Positions 47,615-58,452 of a stretch of DNA of 64,000 bases are shown piece after piece; the stretch's first letter is position 1, and each line of letters begins with the position of its first letter. The notes under the pieces were generated by a model. That model ran no database searches, was not told where the DNA came from, and worked only from the letters and a program-made list of their open reading frames with translations. Source of the DNA: Nymphaea colorata (Eukaryota > Streptophyta > Magnoliopsida > Nymphaeales > Nymphaeaceae); NCBI RefSeq assembly GCF_008831285.2, contig NC_045145.1, forward strand, positions 3,450,723-3,514,722. Reading direction: 5' to 3'. The position numbers were made by a program, and so were the translations under genes.

Positions 47615-49390
47615 AAAAAGCAGGACTGGCATTCTTCAGCTAAGAAACAAAAGTCCTCGGAACAAAGTGAATTTGCGACACAGATAAAGAAAATCGTGAG
47701 TGATGAAGCTATGTAATCTGACAATAGGAACTACCAAATCATTGCACAAGCAAGCCAGGCCAGCTTCAAGACAGTTCTGCTGACCCGCAGTTCAAGCTCT
47801 GTAAAGTGGAAGGAAAGTCTGTCAAGTTTACATCTTCTAAAGGATACGTTCAATGGGAATCCATATACAACTACTTTTATCTCTTAAGACGGGGATAAGA
47901 TAATCTTGCATTCTTTGCATCATCCCCAATGACTAAAGAATGTAACTTTAGTGAATCTGAAAGCATATTGTTCAATTATTTACTCTCCACCTTTGTTTCT
48001 CTAACTTGTGGAACATGCTGGAAGGATTAAGCAATATGTTGACAGCTTGGTGATGTCAGGCTTGCACAATGCTAGCTCGAACAATTACAATGTGTTAGGC
48101 AAGCAGAAAACTGCTTACAGATTAGTGTGAAGTTTTGGCATTGTGCCGAAGATTGACATGTACGGAAACAGAGATGCAGAGAGATAGGGGGCCTTTATAC
48201 AGTTCTTGTTTAGCTTGTGGAAAGGATGAAGCAAATTGGCAATAACGTTGCAGGATGCAGATATCTGTTACCAATCGGCATGATTTGCACTTTTCAGTAG
48301 TTATGTTGGACAATTCTAATGCAAACTTTTGGCAGTGGAAGCAGCTACACTAACATTGCTGCTTAAAGGTCAAAGTCTTATGCTTCCTCTTTACTGATTC
48401 CCCATGTCCATGGGCCACGAAAACTTGAAACAAAAAATGAGTATCATCTCCGATCTCTTCATGTCTATGTTGCAGAAGGATGGATTAATCCATTGATACG
48501 ACATTCTCAATTAACAGTGAAAGAAGTGAAATGATCTTAGCTATCTAAAAGCTGAAAGAGGCATAGGAAACTTAAATATCTTCTCCACTTGAATGAAGTT
48601 ATCCTGCATATTGCAGGCTTCCTCCATATGCACTTGCAAAGATGAGCTTGTCTTTTCTCTCTTTTTTCTTTTGATGGAATGTCTGTGACATCATCTCGAC
48701 GGCTAACGGGCGCCCTTAGTGACATGAGATCATGAGATAACGGTCTCCCCATCGTAAGACAGGTGAGAAGGATCCAGCAAAGGTTCCAGCCCTGCTACTT
48801 GACCTGGATTACACTTGATACTATGTATGTACGCACATACCTACCAGACTGGCTACGACTAGTAAATAGTTGCAGAAAGATGTAAATGAAAAAGAGAGGC
48901 CAAGGAATGTATCACTAGAGCACGTATGGTCAGTTGTATAATTATATTGATGGCTTTTCATTTTGTTAGAAACGAATTTCTACTTTTGGAAGACAACATT
49001 AAAAAAATATAAAATTTCACTGGCAGTAATCAAAGCATGGATGCGTCATTGGACTTAGGGCTGAACATCGGGTCTGGTCGAGTAAGCCAAAGAGTTGATA
49101 AAATTGGGCTCAAACAAGCCCGAGATCTTTGCTGACTTAAGGCTGAACATCGGGTCGTATGGAGCTAGCCAAAGAGCTGATAAAGTCGGGCTCAAACAAG
49201 CCCCAGATCTTTGCTGATAGCTAGGGCCAAGGCCAATAGCTAATCTGGTAGGACCTGGCCAACAACTCCATGGTTCCAGGTCCGCACAGCCAGTCTCATG
49301 TTCGAAAAAGAAAAATCCAAAGACACTAGTGAAACAACGGAATGCAAAGATATCAAAGAAAGAAATGTATTGAAAGAGGGAGTTCACCAC
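47615..49390. other. Non-coding segment paralogous to 6,985-9,430
   Basis: Begins AGCAGGACTGGCATTCTTCAGC, like 6,994 onward, and follows the same order, but carries only one copy of the 313-bp repeat. Two adjacent copies of an AAGGCTGAACATCGGGTC-type element end lie at about 49,058 and 49,138. No gene seen. Confidence 0.5.
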
Positions 49391-51350
49391 TAGCATCTCG
49401 TTGAGGAAAATGATACATTGAGAGAGAGAAGAGAAGAGAAGAGAGAGAAACAGCCGTTTTAATCGGAATTCATTAACAAAATGGAACGACGTGTAGTCAC
49501 AAAAAAAAACAAAGAATAAAACAAAGTAAACAAAAAATGCAAATAAGGCAGAAGGAACAAAGAAGAGAAGAGAGAGAGAGCTAAAGAGGGGGAAGAGAGA
49601 GAGAGAGGGACCCAAAAAATGAGAATGCATAACAAAATCTAAGAATAGGAAGTCCTTTAGATACAAAAACAAACTGCTAAAACAAAATAGAAAAAACAAA
49701 ACATACAAGTTAGCAGCACAATAAAACAAAAAAAGAGGGGTGGGGAGAGTGCCGCAGAATCCAGCAATGAGAAGGTGCTTCTGAAGACCCTCTTGTTGTG
49801 CTCCTTCCAAATGCACCACCAAGAGAATATGAGCCACAACCTCCAGACACGACCTAAAAAAAAGAACAGGTGGGAGAATTACAAAAGAGGAAAAAAAGGT
49901 GAATAGAGGCCGATTCTAAAAGGCTACTAACAAATGAAGGTCATGCAAAAGCAAGAACACTATAGCAGAAAGGATAGAAGGTAAAAAGGTGAACCCAAGG
50001 ACGAGACAGATGGGACATTGGTTAACTAAACTAATGCCAAGATATTGCAGGTGGTCTAAACTATTGATGTGACCATAAAAAAGAAGTCAGACAAAAGCAA
50101 TGGCACGAGGATAGGGGCCAGGGGACCAAAGGGACCGGGTGAGAACGACGCAACAGAAGAACCAAAAGAAGTCGGGTAGCAAGAAGAAAAAGTGAATCCA
50201 CGGGAAGGTGAAAGAGGCCAAGATGGAGGGGGGGGAGGGAGTTATGGGAGGTCAGCAAGACGGAGGAAAAGAGAAAGGGCGAAAAGCATGCCACATCAAA
50301 AGTGAGAGTGAGAGGTGTGAGAGATAGAAATATTTCAATCACTTGGAGATGATAAGTCATATTTGGAACAGATGAAAAAGGTAATAATGCTACTACCAAG
50401 AGCATAAACAGGACTCACACGCCTAACTAAGGTTGGTAAGCCTGGGCACCCTCAAGATGATATGAAAGGGCAACCATATCCCAATGTGCAAGGCAATCCG
50501 AAGGCTGATCACCATCTCAGATAAAGTTACGAATGATCTTATCAAACATTCTCAATACAACCACAAGAGGTCGAAAGGCCGCTAGAGCATGAAGGGATAC
50601 ACACAAGGCAATGTTTAGCAAGAATAATATGACTTGGGAGGGAAACAGTTTTTCCTGCTAACAATTGAGGCAATCCACAAGTTTATTATCCACTCCATCT
50701 CAAAAAGATGAAGCAGGAGGTGACAGCGTAATCTGAAGACTCAAGTAGTCCATGGGCAAGCCAGCAGCCTTACACCCAAAGCAAGCTTTCGCAAGAAGTA
50801 CCGTGGTCATATCCGCGTGAATGAGAGAAAAGTGGCATTTGGAGGAATTAATACAAAGACTTGAGATGAGCTTAAAAACTCAAATGATGAGCCAAGTTCT
50901 CATAATCTGTTGGTTGGAAGTATGCCAAACAGAGGAAAGTCGCCAGCAATAATGGAGGTGGAGAAGACCTGTAAGTGGGGGAGTGAACATGATGTGTGGA
51001 AGCCAACGACCGCAGCGTAACGAAATAAGACAGAAAAGCACTAGGCAACTAAGTTGAAAAGAAATGATGATAACAGACAACCCTGATGGAGACCACGATC
51101 GGGACAGAAGAATTCGTAACACATCCCTTGAAGGAGGCTGCAAGCTGGGCCCTAGTGACAAGCGAAAAATCCACTGCTGAAACGATGGACCAAAAACAAG
51201 GCGGGTGAAGAGGCCACATAGGAACTCCCAACTAACCGAATCAAAGGCTTTAGAAATGTCCAACTTAAGGATGCATGAGGGAAGTCACAGACAAATGATT
51301 TATAGTCATGCCCGATAACCACTCAAGAAGGGACACGAACCAGTTCACCT
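49391..51350 (-). mobile_element. Degenerate L1-type LINE with reverse-transcriptase fragment
   Basis: Minus-strand remnants in order: a reverse-transcriptase block at 51,263-50,880 (DISKAFDSVSWEFL, then FGPSFQQWI; a typical plant LINE palm segment), much broken sequence in between, and a C-terminal zinc-knuckle piece near 49,850-49,750 (LIFSWWCIWKEHNKRVFRSTF) followed by the hydrophobic 3' tail seen in the other LINE fragments. Many stops and frameshifts; the 5' part and endonuclease are absent. Not active. Confidence 0.75.
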
Positions 51351-52113
51351 AACCTACATAATGGTACTAGGCCTGGGCATCGAGCCAGCTTGACCCAACC
51401 TGATAAAAGTAGGGTTGAGGCCAATTTGATGTCTGAAACCCAAGCCTGGGTTGGGCCCCATGCCTAAAACCTAAGGTGGGGGCCCGACCTGATTACAAAA
51501 AAAAGTTTAAATATAAAATAAATTTGTAATATAAAATATATTTTTAAGAATAAAATATATATTATTAATAAAATAAAATTAATATTTAAATTTTATCGGG
51601 CTCCTGTCAAACTGACCTAAGTTGGCTTTTTCAAGCCTAAGCTTGATCGGGCTGAGTACTGAACTGAGGAGATCACCATAATACACCACGTACCCAACCA
51701 GTTACACTACTGAAAAAAAAAAGTGATTTAAATGTGCGAGTAGGACTCGCGATCCCCAACTTGAATAGCCCAACCCAGCCTTCTTTTTGTTTTTATAGAT
51801 ATTGGGCCCGCCCATTACTTTTCAAAAACAACACCACGACGGAGTTGTGCAAACACGACACAGGTGCATATGATTGTCGGCAACACGTTAAATCATTAAC
51901 AAAGTCACATCCTATGTTATTGGTAGAATATTTTAGTCCTTTTCTCAAGCCACTAATGCTAAATCATCCATGTTACGATAGAAAACAATAGGAGCCAAAT
52001 CATACTACAAAGTTGACAATATTAGTCTTCGATTAAAGAAACCCTGATGATTTCTCTCTCTCATTCTGCAGCTTCGTTACTATTATCAACAGATCTGCCA
52101 ATGTGTTAACTAA
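51351..52113. other. hAT-like debris and upstream flank of locus 6
   Basis: About 51,369-51,660 starts GGCCTGGGCATCGAGCC and contains AT-rich filler and GGGCTGAG-type ends, resembling the small hAT-like elements elsewhere, but no clean boundaries were found. From about 51,725 the sequence is paralogous to 10,090-10,200 and then to the upstream flanks of loci 1 and 2. Confidence 0.5.
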
Positions 52114-52499
52114 CGCTCTTTTTGGTTGGAGGGAAAAGGAGGGATTGAGCAATCCCTCCTTTGTTTGGTTGGCTAATTAGAAATGAAGGAAAAAGATGGA
52201 AAAGAAGAAAGTGTGTTTGGCTGCAAGGGAAGGGAAAAGAAAGGAAAGGAAATGAAAGAGAGGGATTGTGTAGTGTAAATCCCTTCCCTCCCAAATCGGA
52301 TGGATTGGGAAGAAAAGGAAAGAAATGAAGTGAAAGAGTCATTTTATTCCCACACTACTCCTCCCATTCTTTTCACGTCTTCAACAAGCAAGGAAGTGGG
52401 AGGCCTCCTCCCCTGCGCAAGAAGACTCTTCCTCACATCTGTTGCTTCTTCTCTAGGAGTGAAGGGACGCTTTCCTCTCTGGTCTTCAACAAGCAAGGA

Positions 52500-53015
52500 A
52501 CAAGGTGCATCTCTTTCTGTCGTCTTCTACTTCTTCTTTTTCATTGTTGTTTTTTTTGCTTTTCCTCTCTCATACTCTGCCCACCAACGTATATGTTTCT
52601 CTCTCTCTCTCGTCTTCTTCTTCTTCTTTTTCGTTGTTGTTTTTTCTGCTTTTTCTCTCTCATACTCTGCCCGCCAACTTATATGCTTCTCTCTCTCTCG
52701 TCTTCTTCTTCTTCTTTTTCATTGTTGTTTTTTTTGCTTTGTCCACCAACGTATATGCTTATCTCTCTCTCTCATACTCTGCCCACCAACGTATATGCTT
52801 TTCTCTCTCTCTCTCTCTCGTCTTCTTCTTCTTCTTATAGATTTTTTTTTTCTGCTTTTGGGCGCTCCTCATACTCTGCCCACCAACGTCTATGCTTCTC
52901 TCACTCTCTCTCTCGTCTACTTCTTTGCTTATAGATTTTTTTTTTCTGCCTTTCGGTGCTCCTCATACTCTGCCCACCAACGTCTATGCTCCTCTATCTC
53001 TCTTGTCTTCTTCTT
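52500..53015. repeat. Pyrimidine-rich minisatellite inside the Harbinger element
   Basis: Six or so imperfect repeats of a module that joins CTCGTCTTCTTCTTCTTC, a TTTTTCTGC segment and CATACTCTGCCCACCAACG followed by (CT)n. Long plus-strand frames through it (Ser/Leu/Phe-rich) reflect composition only. Confidence 0.85.
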
Positions 53016-53978
53016 CTTTTGCTGATATATTTTGTTTTTTCTGCTGATGCTTCTTATTATGATGTGGACTTGTAGCGATGGAGCCACTAAAATTTATGGC
53101 TGCATGGTATTTTATGTTGAAGTTCATGATAATGAACATGGAATGCATTTGGTATGGTGTTTCATGGCAAGGCTTATGATGCACTCATCTATATTCTGTA
53201 TGATGTTCATGGCAAGGTTCATGATGATGACCATCGGTATGCATTTGGTGTGGTGTTCTTGTTAAGGGACCCTTGAAACTTGTTGATCTTCTTGATTAGT
53301 GGTTCTGTTTTTAAAAGTTAGTCAAATGTTAGGATCGATTTACATTTCTTTGAGTTAATAAGGTTGAACAATCGTTCAAAAACAAAAAGTTCCATAAGTC
53401 GGTCTACACAGGTTCATGAAAATTGTGGTTGATTAAAATTTAGCTGGTATATTGATTTTGTCAATATATTCATTCAATATCTTGAAATTTCTCCACCGTA
53501 TTTATATTTAGTTTGATTTTATTGTGATGGATTTTTTAAGAGATTTTGATGATTTATTTTGGAAAACCGAAAAAACAGAAAATTCAGAATCTGTCAATTG
53601 GGAAGTGAATATTTCACTTTTATGTTATATATTTAATGAATATATTGTTATTGTCTACTAGTGTCATTTCAATTGCTCGTGGCACTACTAAACACCAATA
53701 ATCATATGAAAACACCCGAACTGCTGATTTATAGAAAAATAAATAAGAATAAAGAGACAGATTGGAGTTAGGCATTGAAGCTTGATTGTTGATGTCACTA
53801 GTTATTTATTTAGCTTGCATCTTGTCACATATGAGCATCATCTTCATAAAATAGTTGTCTTTGGCTTTGCAGCTTGTCACATATTATAAGACAACGACAC
53901 CTACAACAACAAGTCATTCTATGTTTATGTTATAGTTTTTATTATTTCATACATCGTAGACAACATCGACAGCAACTT

Positions 53979-55159
53979 ATGCATCGATCAATTGGACTAT
54001 CTTATGAAGAAAGACAAAAAATTAGAGATCAAATTATATATAAATTAGATGATGATGTAAAATGCCGCAACATAACACGCATGAGAACATCAACTTTCAA
54101 AGAGTTATGTGATATTCTTCGACAACAGGGTGGACTATGTAGTACAAGACATTGTAAAGTAGAAGAGCAAGTTTCTATCTTTCTCATGATGTTGTCGCAC
54201 ACATATAAACAACGCGGGGTTCAGTTGTGGTTCTATCGTTCAACAGAGACAATTTCTCGATATTTTCACAAAGTACTAAGTTCAATTATTCTATTAGAAG
54301 ACAAATTCATTCAACAATCTGACGGATCAACTATGCTAGATGAAATCTTATACAATAATAGATTTTATCCATACTTTCAGGTAATAAATCAATTAATTTA
54401 ATTTTTATGCTTTATAGTATGTCAATATTGCATTAACAAACACTGAATAGCACTCCAGAATCGTGTTGGTGCAATTGATGGAACGCATGTTCGTGTTAAT
54501 GTATCTTCAGAGGATGCACCGAGATATCGTGGTAGAAAAGACTGGCCAACTCAAAATGTGTTGGCTGTATGTTCTTTTGATATAAAATTTACACATTTAT
54601 TAGCGGGTTGGAAAGGAACTGCTTCTGATTCAAGAATCATAAAAAATGCATTAACGAGAAAAGACAAACTAAAAATTCCTTAAGGTAATTGTAATTAAAA
54701 GCATGCATAATTTAAATATTTTTTGAAATATGAACTTAACATGTGATTGTGTTTATTTTTTAGGTAAATATTATCTTATCGATGCTGGTTTTCCATTAAA
54801 GGGTGGACTTATCACACCCTTTAGGGGTGTGAGATATCACTTGAAAGAATACTCTAAGCGAGACCCGCAAAATGAAAAAGAATTGTTCAATCTTTGGCAT
54901 GCTTCTTTGAGAAATATTGAAAGATCATTTGGTGTCTTGAAAAAAAAGATTCTCAATTATAACTAGTTCGACAGAACCAGTCTATTCGTGTAATACACAG
55001 TCGGAGATCATTTTAGCATGTTGTATATTGCAAAATTTTCTCATGTGTGTTGATTCAGATGCTAGCATTATTGAAGATGTTGATGCAGAACTTATGAATC
55101 AACCTGGTGAAAATTATTATGTTCAAGTTGATGCCTATGAAGAATATAGGGTTGGATAA
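53979..55159 (+). pseudogene. HARBI1-like DDE transposase with a nonsense codon and a frameshift
   Basis: Inferred exons 53,979-54,380, 54,459-54,684 and 54,764-55,159 (phases 0 and 1; CAG/GTAATA to CTCCAG/AATCG, and TAAG/GTAATT to TTTTAG/GTAAAT). All three catalytic acidic residues are in context: D in GAIDGTHV, D in YYLIDAGF, and E in NIERSFGVL. The N-terminal helical region (ITRMRTSTFKELCDIL) is typical of nuclear HARBI1-type transposases. Two defects: TAA at 54,681-54,683, in the last full codon before the second intron where the family usually has Glu (one G to T change would explain it), and an eight-A run at about 54,940-54,947 that shifts the frame after FGVLKK. The correct frame resumes to TAA 55,157. 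The element cannot make full-length transposase as read. Confidence 0.85.
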
Positions 55160-55441
55160 TTCACATGACAAATCATTTCAAAGACTATGTGACATAACTA
55201 TCAACTTCAAAGTTCAATAGATTGAACTCCATTATATATGAGGCATGTTGACTTTTTTTTCCTTATGTTATTTGTCATTGTAGACGTTCATTGAATGTAA
55301 TTACTTGATCTTTTATTATTACATGTGATTTGTTCTTTTCATTATGAATTTCTTTCCTAAATTTGTTTTATTTTACGTTTAGCTAATAACAATGAAGAAG
55401 AATACAGAAGAAAGGCTGATAGGATACAATGCAGCCAATCT

Positions 55442-56413
55442 ATGGATGATGCGCTTATTGATGTATTATTGCTTCAACAAGTAATAAGTAATCGAGTGAA
55501 TGACAATTTTACTACAACTGCTTATGATAATGTTGTGACAGAGCTGAGCGATAAGTTGGGTAAAATCCTCACTAAGGATCACATAAAAAATCGAATGAAA
55601 ATGTTGAAGTCTAATTTCAGTTGTTGTTATGATATCTTTAAAAGTGGTTTGAGTGGATTTAGCATTGATTCAAGGACAAATATGTGGACAGCTGAACCCA
55701 AAGTATGGAAGCCACTAAGAGAGGTACCTAATTTTTTTTTTAGAAATTTAATATTATTTTTTTATAATTTACTTTTTACGTTAAATATGAGTTTCTATTA
55801 TGTTGTTATAATTTTTTTGTATTTTTTATAGGAAAATCCAATGGCAAAAAAGCGGATGACAGCACATGTTCCGAACTATGAGAAGCTAGTAAATTTATTT
55901 GGTAATGATAGAGCAACATGGGAATGATTGATGACAGTGAAAGAGAAGTGCAACCGAATGACTTCAGCGTGTGAGGGTACTGGCAACACAATCCAGCTTA
56001 TTGATGAAATGGTTTCTCAAAATCAAGCAGTATTAGAACCATTTATCAACCTAGAAGACGACTGTGAAGTCCAAGTGGAGCCCAACGCAAGTTCATTGTT
56101 AAAGCGTAAAAGGAGAAGAAGTGCAAATAAAGATGATTTTAAAGAGATTGAAATAATGAAAGAAGCATTTGAGAAATGTGCTAATGCAATAGAAAGAAGT
56201 AATGTTGTACCAGAACCAAGACAGTCAAATAAATATTCTAAAGAAGACATATTTCCAGCATTTGAAGTTATTGGTCTTGAAGAAGAGTTACAAACTGAAG
56301 CATATCTTCATCTTACTGAAGATAAAGATAGGATGGAAACATTTTTTGCTTCTCCTTCTTCTAAGCGAAAGAATGTTTTACTTAGGATGCTTGGCAAAGC
56401 TGGAATTATGTAA
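55442..56413 (+). pseudogene. Myb/SANT-like accessory protein of the Harbinger element, one in-frame stop
   Basis: Exon 1 from ATG 55,442 to 55,723 reads MDDALIDVLLLQQVISN, then NRMKMLKSNFSCCYDIFK and MWTAEPKVWKPLRE, the Myb/SANT-like DNA-binding region that accompanies plant PIF/Harbinger transposases. Donor GAG/GTACCT; acceptor TTATAG/GAAAAT at 55,832, phase 0. Exon 2 starts ENPMAKKRMTAHVPNYEKL and is cut by TGA at 55,925-55,927, then continues in the same frame (55,928-56,413) with a basic KRKRRRS stretch (a possible nuclear signal) and an acidic/helical C-terminus. Family knowledge: this partner protein is required with the transposase for mobility. One nonsense codon is the only lesion seen. 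Confidence 0.8.
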
Positions 56414-56593
56414 GACATGAGAAGCTAGTTTTTTATTTTTCGATGTGATTTTTTTTGTCTTTAGACATTTATTTTGTTTACCAACATTTTGTTTGATTGA
56501 TCTAAAGTTATTACTTAAATGCAAGATGTTGTTGTTGTTATGATGTTTTCACTCTCTTTTTATGTATGTTTTTGATGACTAATGGTGACTATC

Positions 56594-56989
56594 TCATGTT
56601 AAGACATGAGAGAGTAAGAAAAAGTAAGGTCTACATTTTCCTTCTTCATTTTCTTTTCGTACGTCTGTTTTCGTGTCATTCAGTTCTTCCATTTCCCAAT
56701 TTTTATATTGATTTTTAGCAATATCAATAGCCTCTCTTTTGATCTTCCCTTCAATGGGTTCGCCTCTTATGCATGTCTCTTTGTTGCTAAAGTTTCGGTA
56801 TTCAGCTTTCTCCCTTGTTTGTTGTGGGCTTGTCTTGTCCGTACCATTGAGCTTAGAATTCTTATCAATCTTTGTATCTTCATATTTAGCAAAAAGCTTG
56901 GCGTCGCTTGCTACCATGACTTCTGCAATCTTCCTAATAGCCACAGTCATGAAACTGATGTTCACCTTCTTTGCAAGTACAAGGGCCAC
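56594..56989 (-). other. Open frame of unknown origin near the element's right end
   Basis: A 131-residue minus-strand frame (starts MALVLAKKVNISFMTVAIRK, then a charged Lys/Glu/Asn-rich stretch) with non-repetitive, protein-like composition, lying between the Myb-like gene and the right terminus. It matches no family I recognise. It may be a captured host-gene fragment or chance. No splice or promoter evidence. Confidence 0.3.
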
Positions 56990-57684
56990 TTTCCCTTACG
57001 ATGGGGTCTGGGGAGGGGCCAATGAGGCAGATTATGGCCATTGGCTTTGCACATTAATGTACAATGATGATGATTATCACAACTTTATGTTGTGATGATC
57101 ACAACGAATGCAACTACCTGCTGGAAAGGCAACCCTTTTGCAACTTGTAGGTAGAACTCAAACCATTGGTGAACGAGCGGGGATGGACCTCGAACACGTC
57201 AAGCCAGTTGTAACAGGAATAGCTTAAAAATATATTTAGCAGATTATTTGACTGTTAAAGGTATTATTGTAAAGTATTATAAATTCTATCTTTGCCTTTT
57301 CTTTATATAGTCCAAACAAATATAATTTTAGCATTTTATTTTTTTTCTTTTCTTTCTGTCGAAACAAGTATTTATAATCACTCTTTTCTTTTTCATTTCA
57401 TTCTTTTCCTTTTCCTTTGTCTTCCCTTTTCATTCCTTTTCTTTCCTTTCCTTTCCCTTCCTTTTCCTCTAAGGAAACAGGGCACATAAGTCTAATTCTT
57501 CCATTGAACGTAAAACTGTTTAGTCAATTGAAGGAGTTCTTTCACTCTGCAATCTTCAAAGGAAGAGTTGATTAAAAAAAAAAAAAAAAACCAGAGCACT
57601 TGGTCAGAACGCAAGTGAACGGTGAAACCATCGAGTACCAACAAAGAATGGTTCCTCGGGAAGCGTTGATGTCGATGCTCGGGA

Positions 57685-57692
57685 TATATAAA
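57685..57692 (+). promoter_or_regulatory. TATA box of plus-family locus 6
   Basis: TATATAAA followed by GGAGGGAGGACAG. The Harbinger element ends about 200 bp upstream, so the TATA box and leader are kept while upstream promoter sequence is displaced by 5.4 kb. Confidence 0.6.
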
Positions 57693-57779
57693 GGAGGGAG
57701 GACAGAACAATGAAATCCCATCAGTGCAACAAAGGTCTATCTCCTCGGATAGCATCTCTTTCTCTTTCTCTAAGCTTGC

Positions 57780-58452
57780 ATGGCTACCATGACCATGCGG
57801 TGCATCTTCATCGCTTTCTTGCTTTTTTCTCTTCATCTCGAGCGGTCGCTTCTCCGGCTTCCTCCAACAAAATTTCCGCTTCATCACCAGGTATATATCT
57901 TCTGCACGTCCTACCTTCCTTTTTTTAAATCGTCGGTCTTTCTTGGTTGCTCCTCTCCTCTCAATTGAACAGACTACCGCATACAATGGCTTGTCCAACT
58001 GAACTAACTACCCTGTCTTGAAGCTGTAGCTGCTCGATTGCAGTCAGCACTCCTTTTAATAGATTGAGATAACACCGCATGCCTTTACCACATCTGTTTA
58101 TCGGATTGTTCCGCTTATCCCAACAGAAACTAGGATAAGTTCAGTATGCCGTATTGTGCAGCATCATATGATACAACAAATGAAAAGTCATAAGAAACGA
58201 ATTTGCTGTATGCAGAATTAGTAATTAAGTTGTGCCGCACTTGCTCAGTTTCTGTGCAGGGCATGGATATCACCACTGGAATAACGCAGGGAAAGCCAAG
58301 GCAATTGTTATGGAGCACAGGCGGAGCCGGAGGGAGTGCTGTTCCCCGCACCGGACCTTGTTACGAGTTCTGCATCTCCAAGGAATCACTGCTTGGGGAT
58401 GACGACGCTCACAGTGTTGGCAACCAGCTTGATGATTATCCTTCTCCTATAA
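57780..58452 (+). pseudogene. Plus-family locus 6: signal-peptide deletion and frameshifts
   Basis: Exon 1 57,780-57,890 starts MATMTMRCIFIAFLLFSLHL. Compared with intact loci, 10 bases encoding the signal-peptide cleavage region are missing (CATCTCGAGCGGTCGCTTC), shifting the frame before the donor CACCAG/GTATATAT. Exon 2 58,249-58,452 retains GMDITTGITQGKPRQ-like text in its own frame, but the shifted frame meets TAA soon after the junction. The Gly-rich part is shortened and another indel precedes the cysteine segment. Not expected to make the normal protein. Confidence 0.75.

Larger units (their letters stand above)
52114..57486 (+). mobile_element. PIF/Harbinger DNA transposon, two genes, 5.4 kb
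   Basis: It interrupts the upstream flank of plus-family locus 6. TAA (52,111-52,113) and TAA (57,487-57,489) flank it, as expected for PIF/Harbinger. Removing the element plus one TAA leaves GTGTTAACTAAGTCTAAT, the same length as the empty paralogous site GTGTTGGATATGTCTAAT near locus 2. The ends are imperfect inverted repeats (GCTCTTTTTGGTTGGAGGGAAAAGGAGGG-like at the left; GCCCTGTTTCCTTAGAGGAAAAGGAAGGG-like inverted at the right), offset by two bases. It encodes a HARBI1-type DDE transposase followed by a Myb/SANT-like protein, both plus strand and both with defects. Confidence 0.88.

Noticed and set aside
49055-49837. 260-residue hydrophobic minus-strand frame suggesting a membrane protein
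   Set aside because: It begins in the LINE zinc-knuckle segment and continues through the pyrimidine-rich LINE 3' tail, which always reads as Phe/Leu/Ser.
52300-53025. 241-residue Ser/Leu/Phe-rich plus-strand frame
   Set aside because: It runs through a CT/TTC minisatellite inside a transposon; the repeats, not selection, keep it open.
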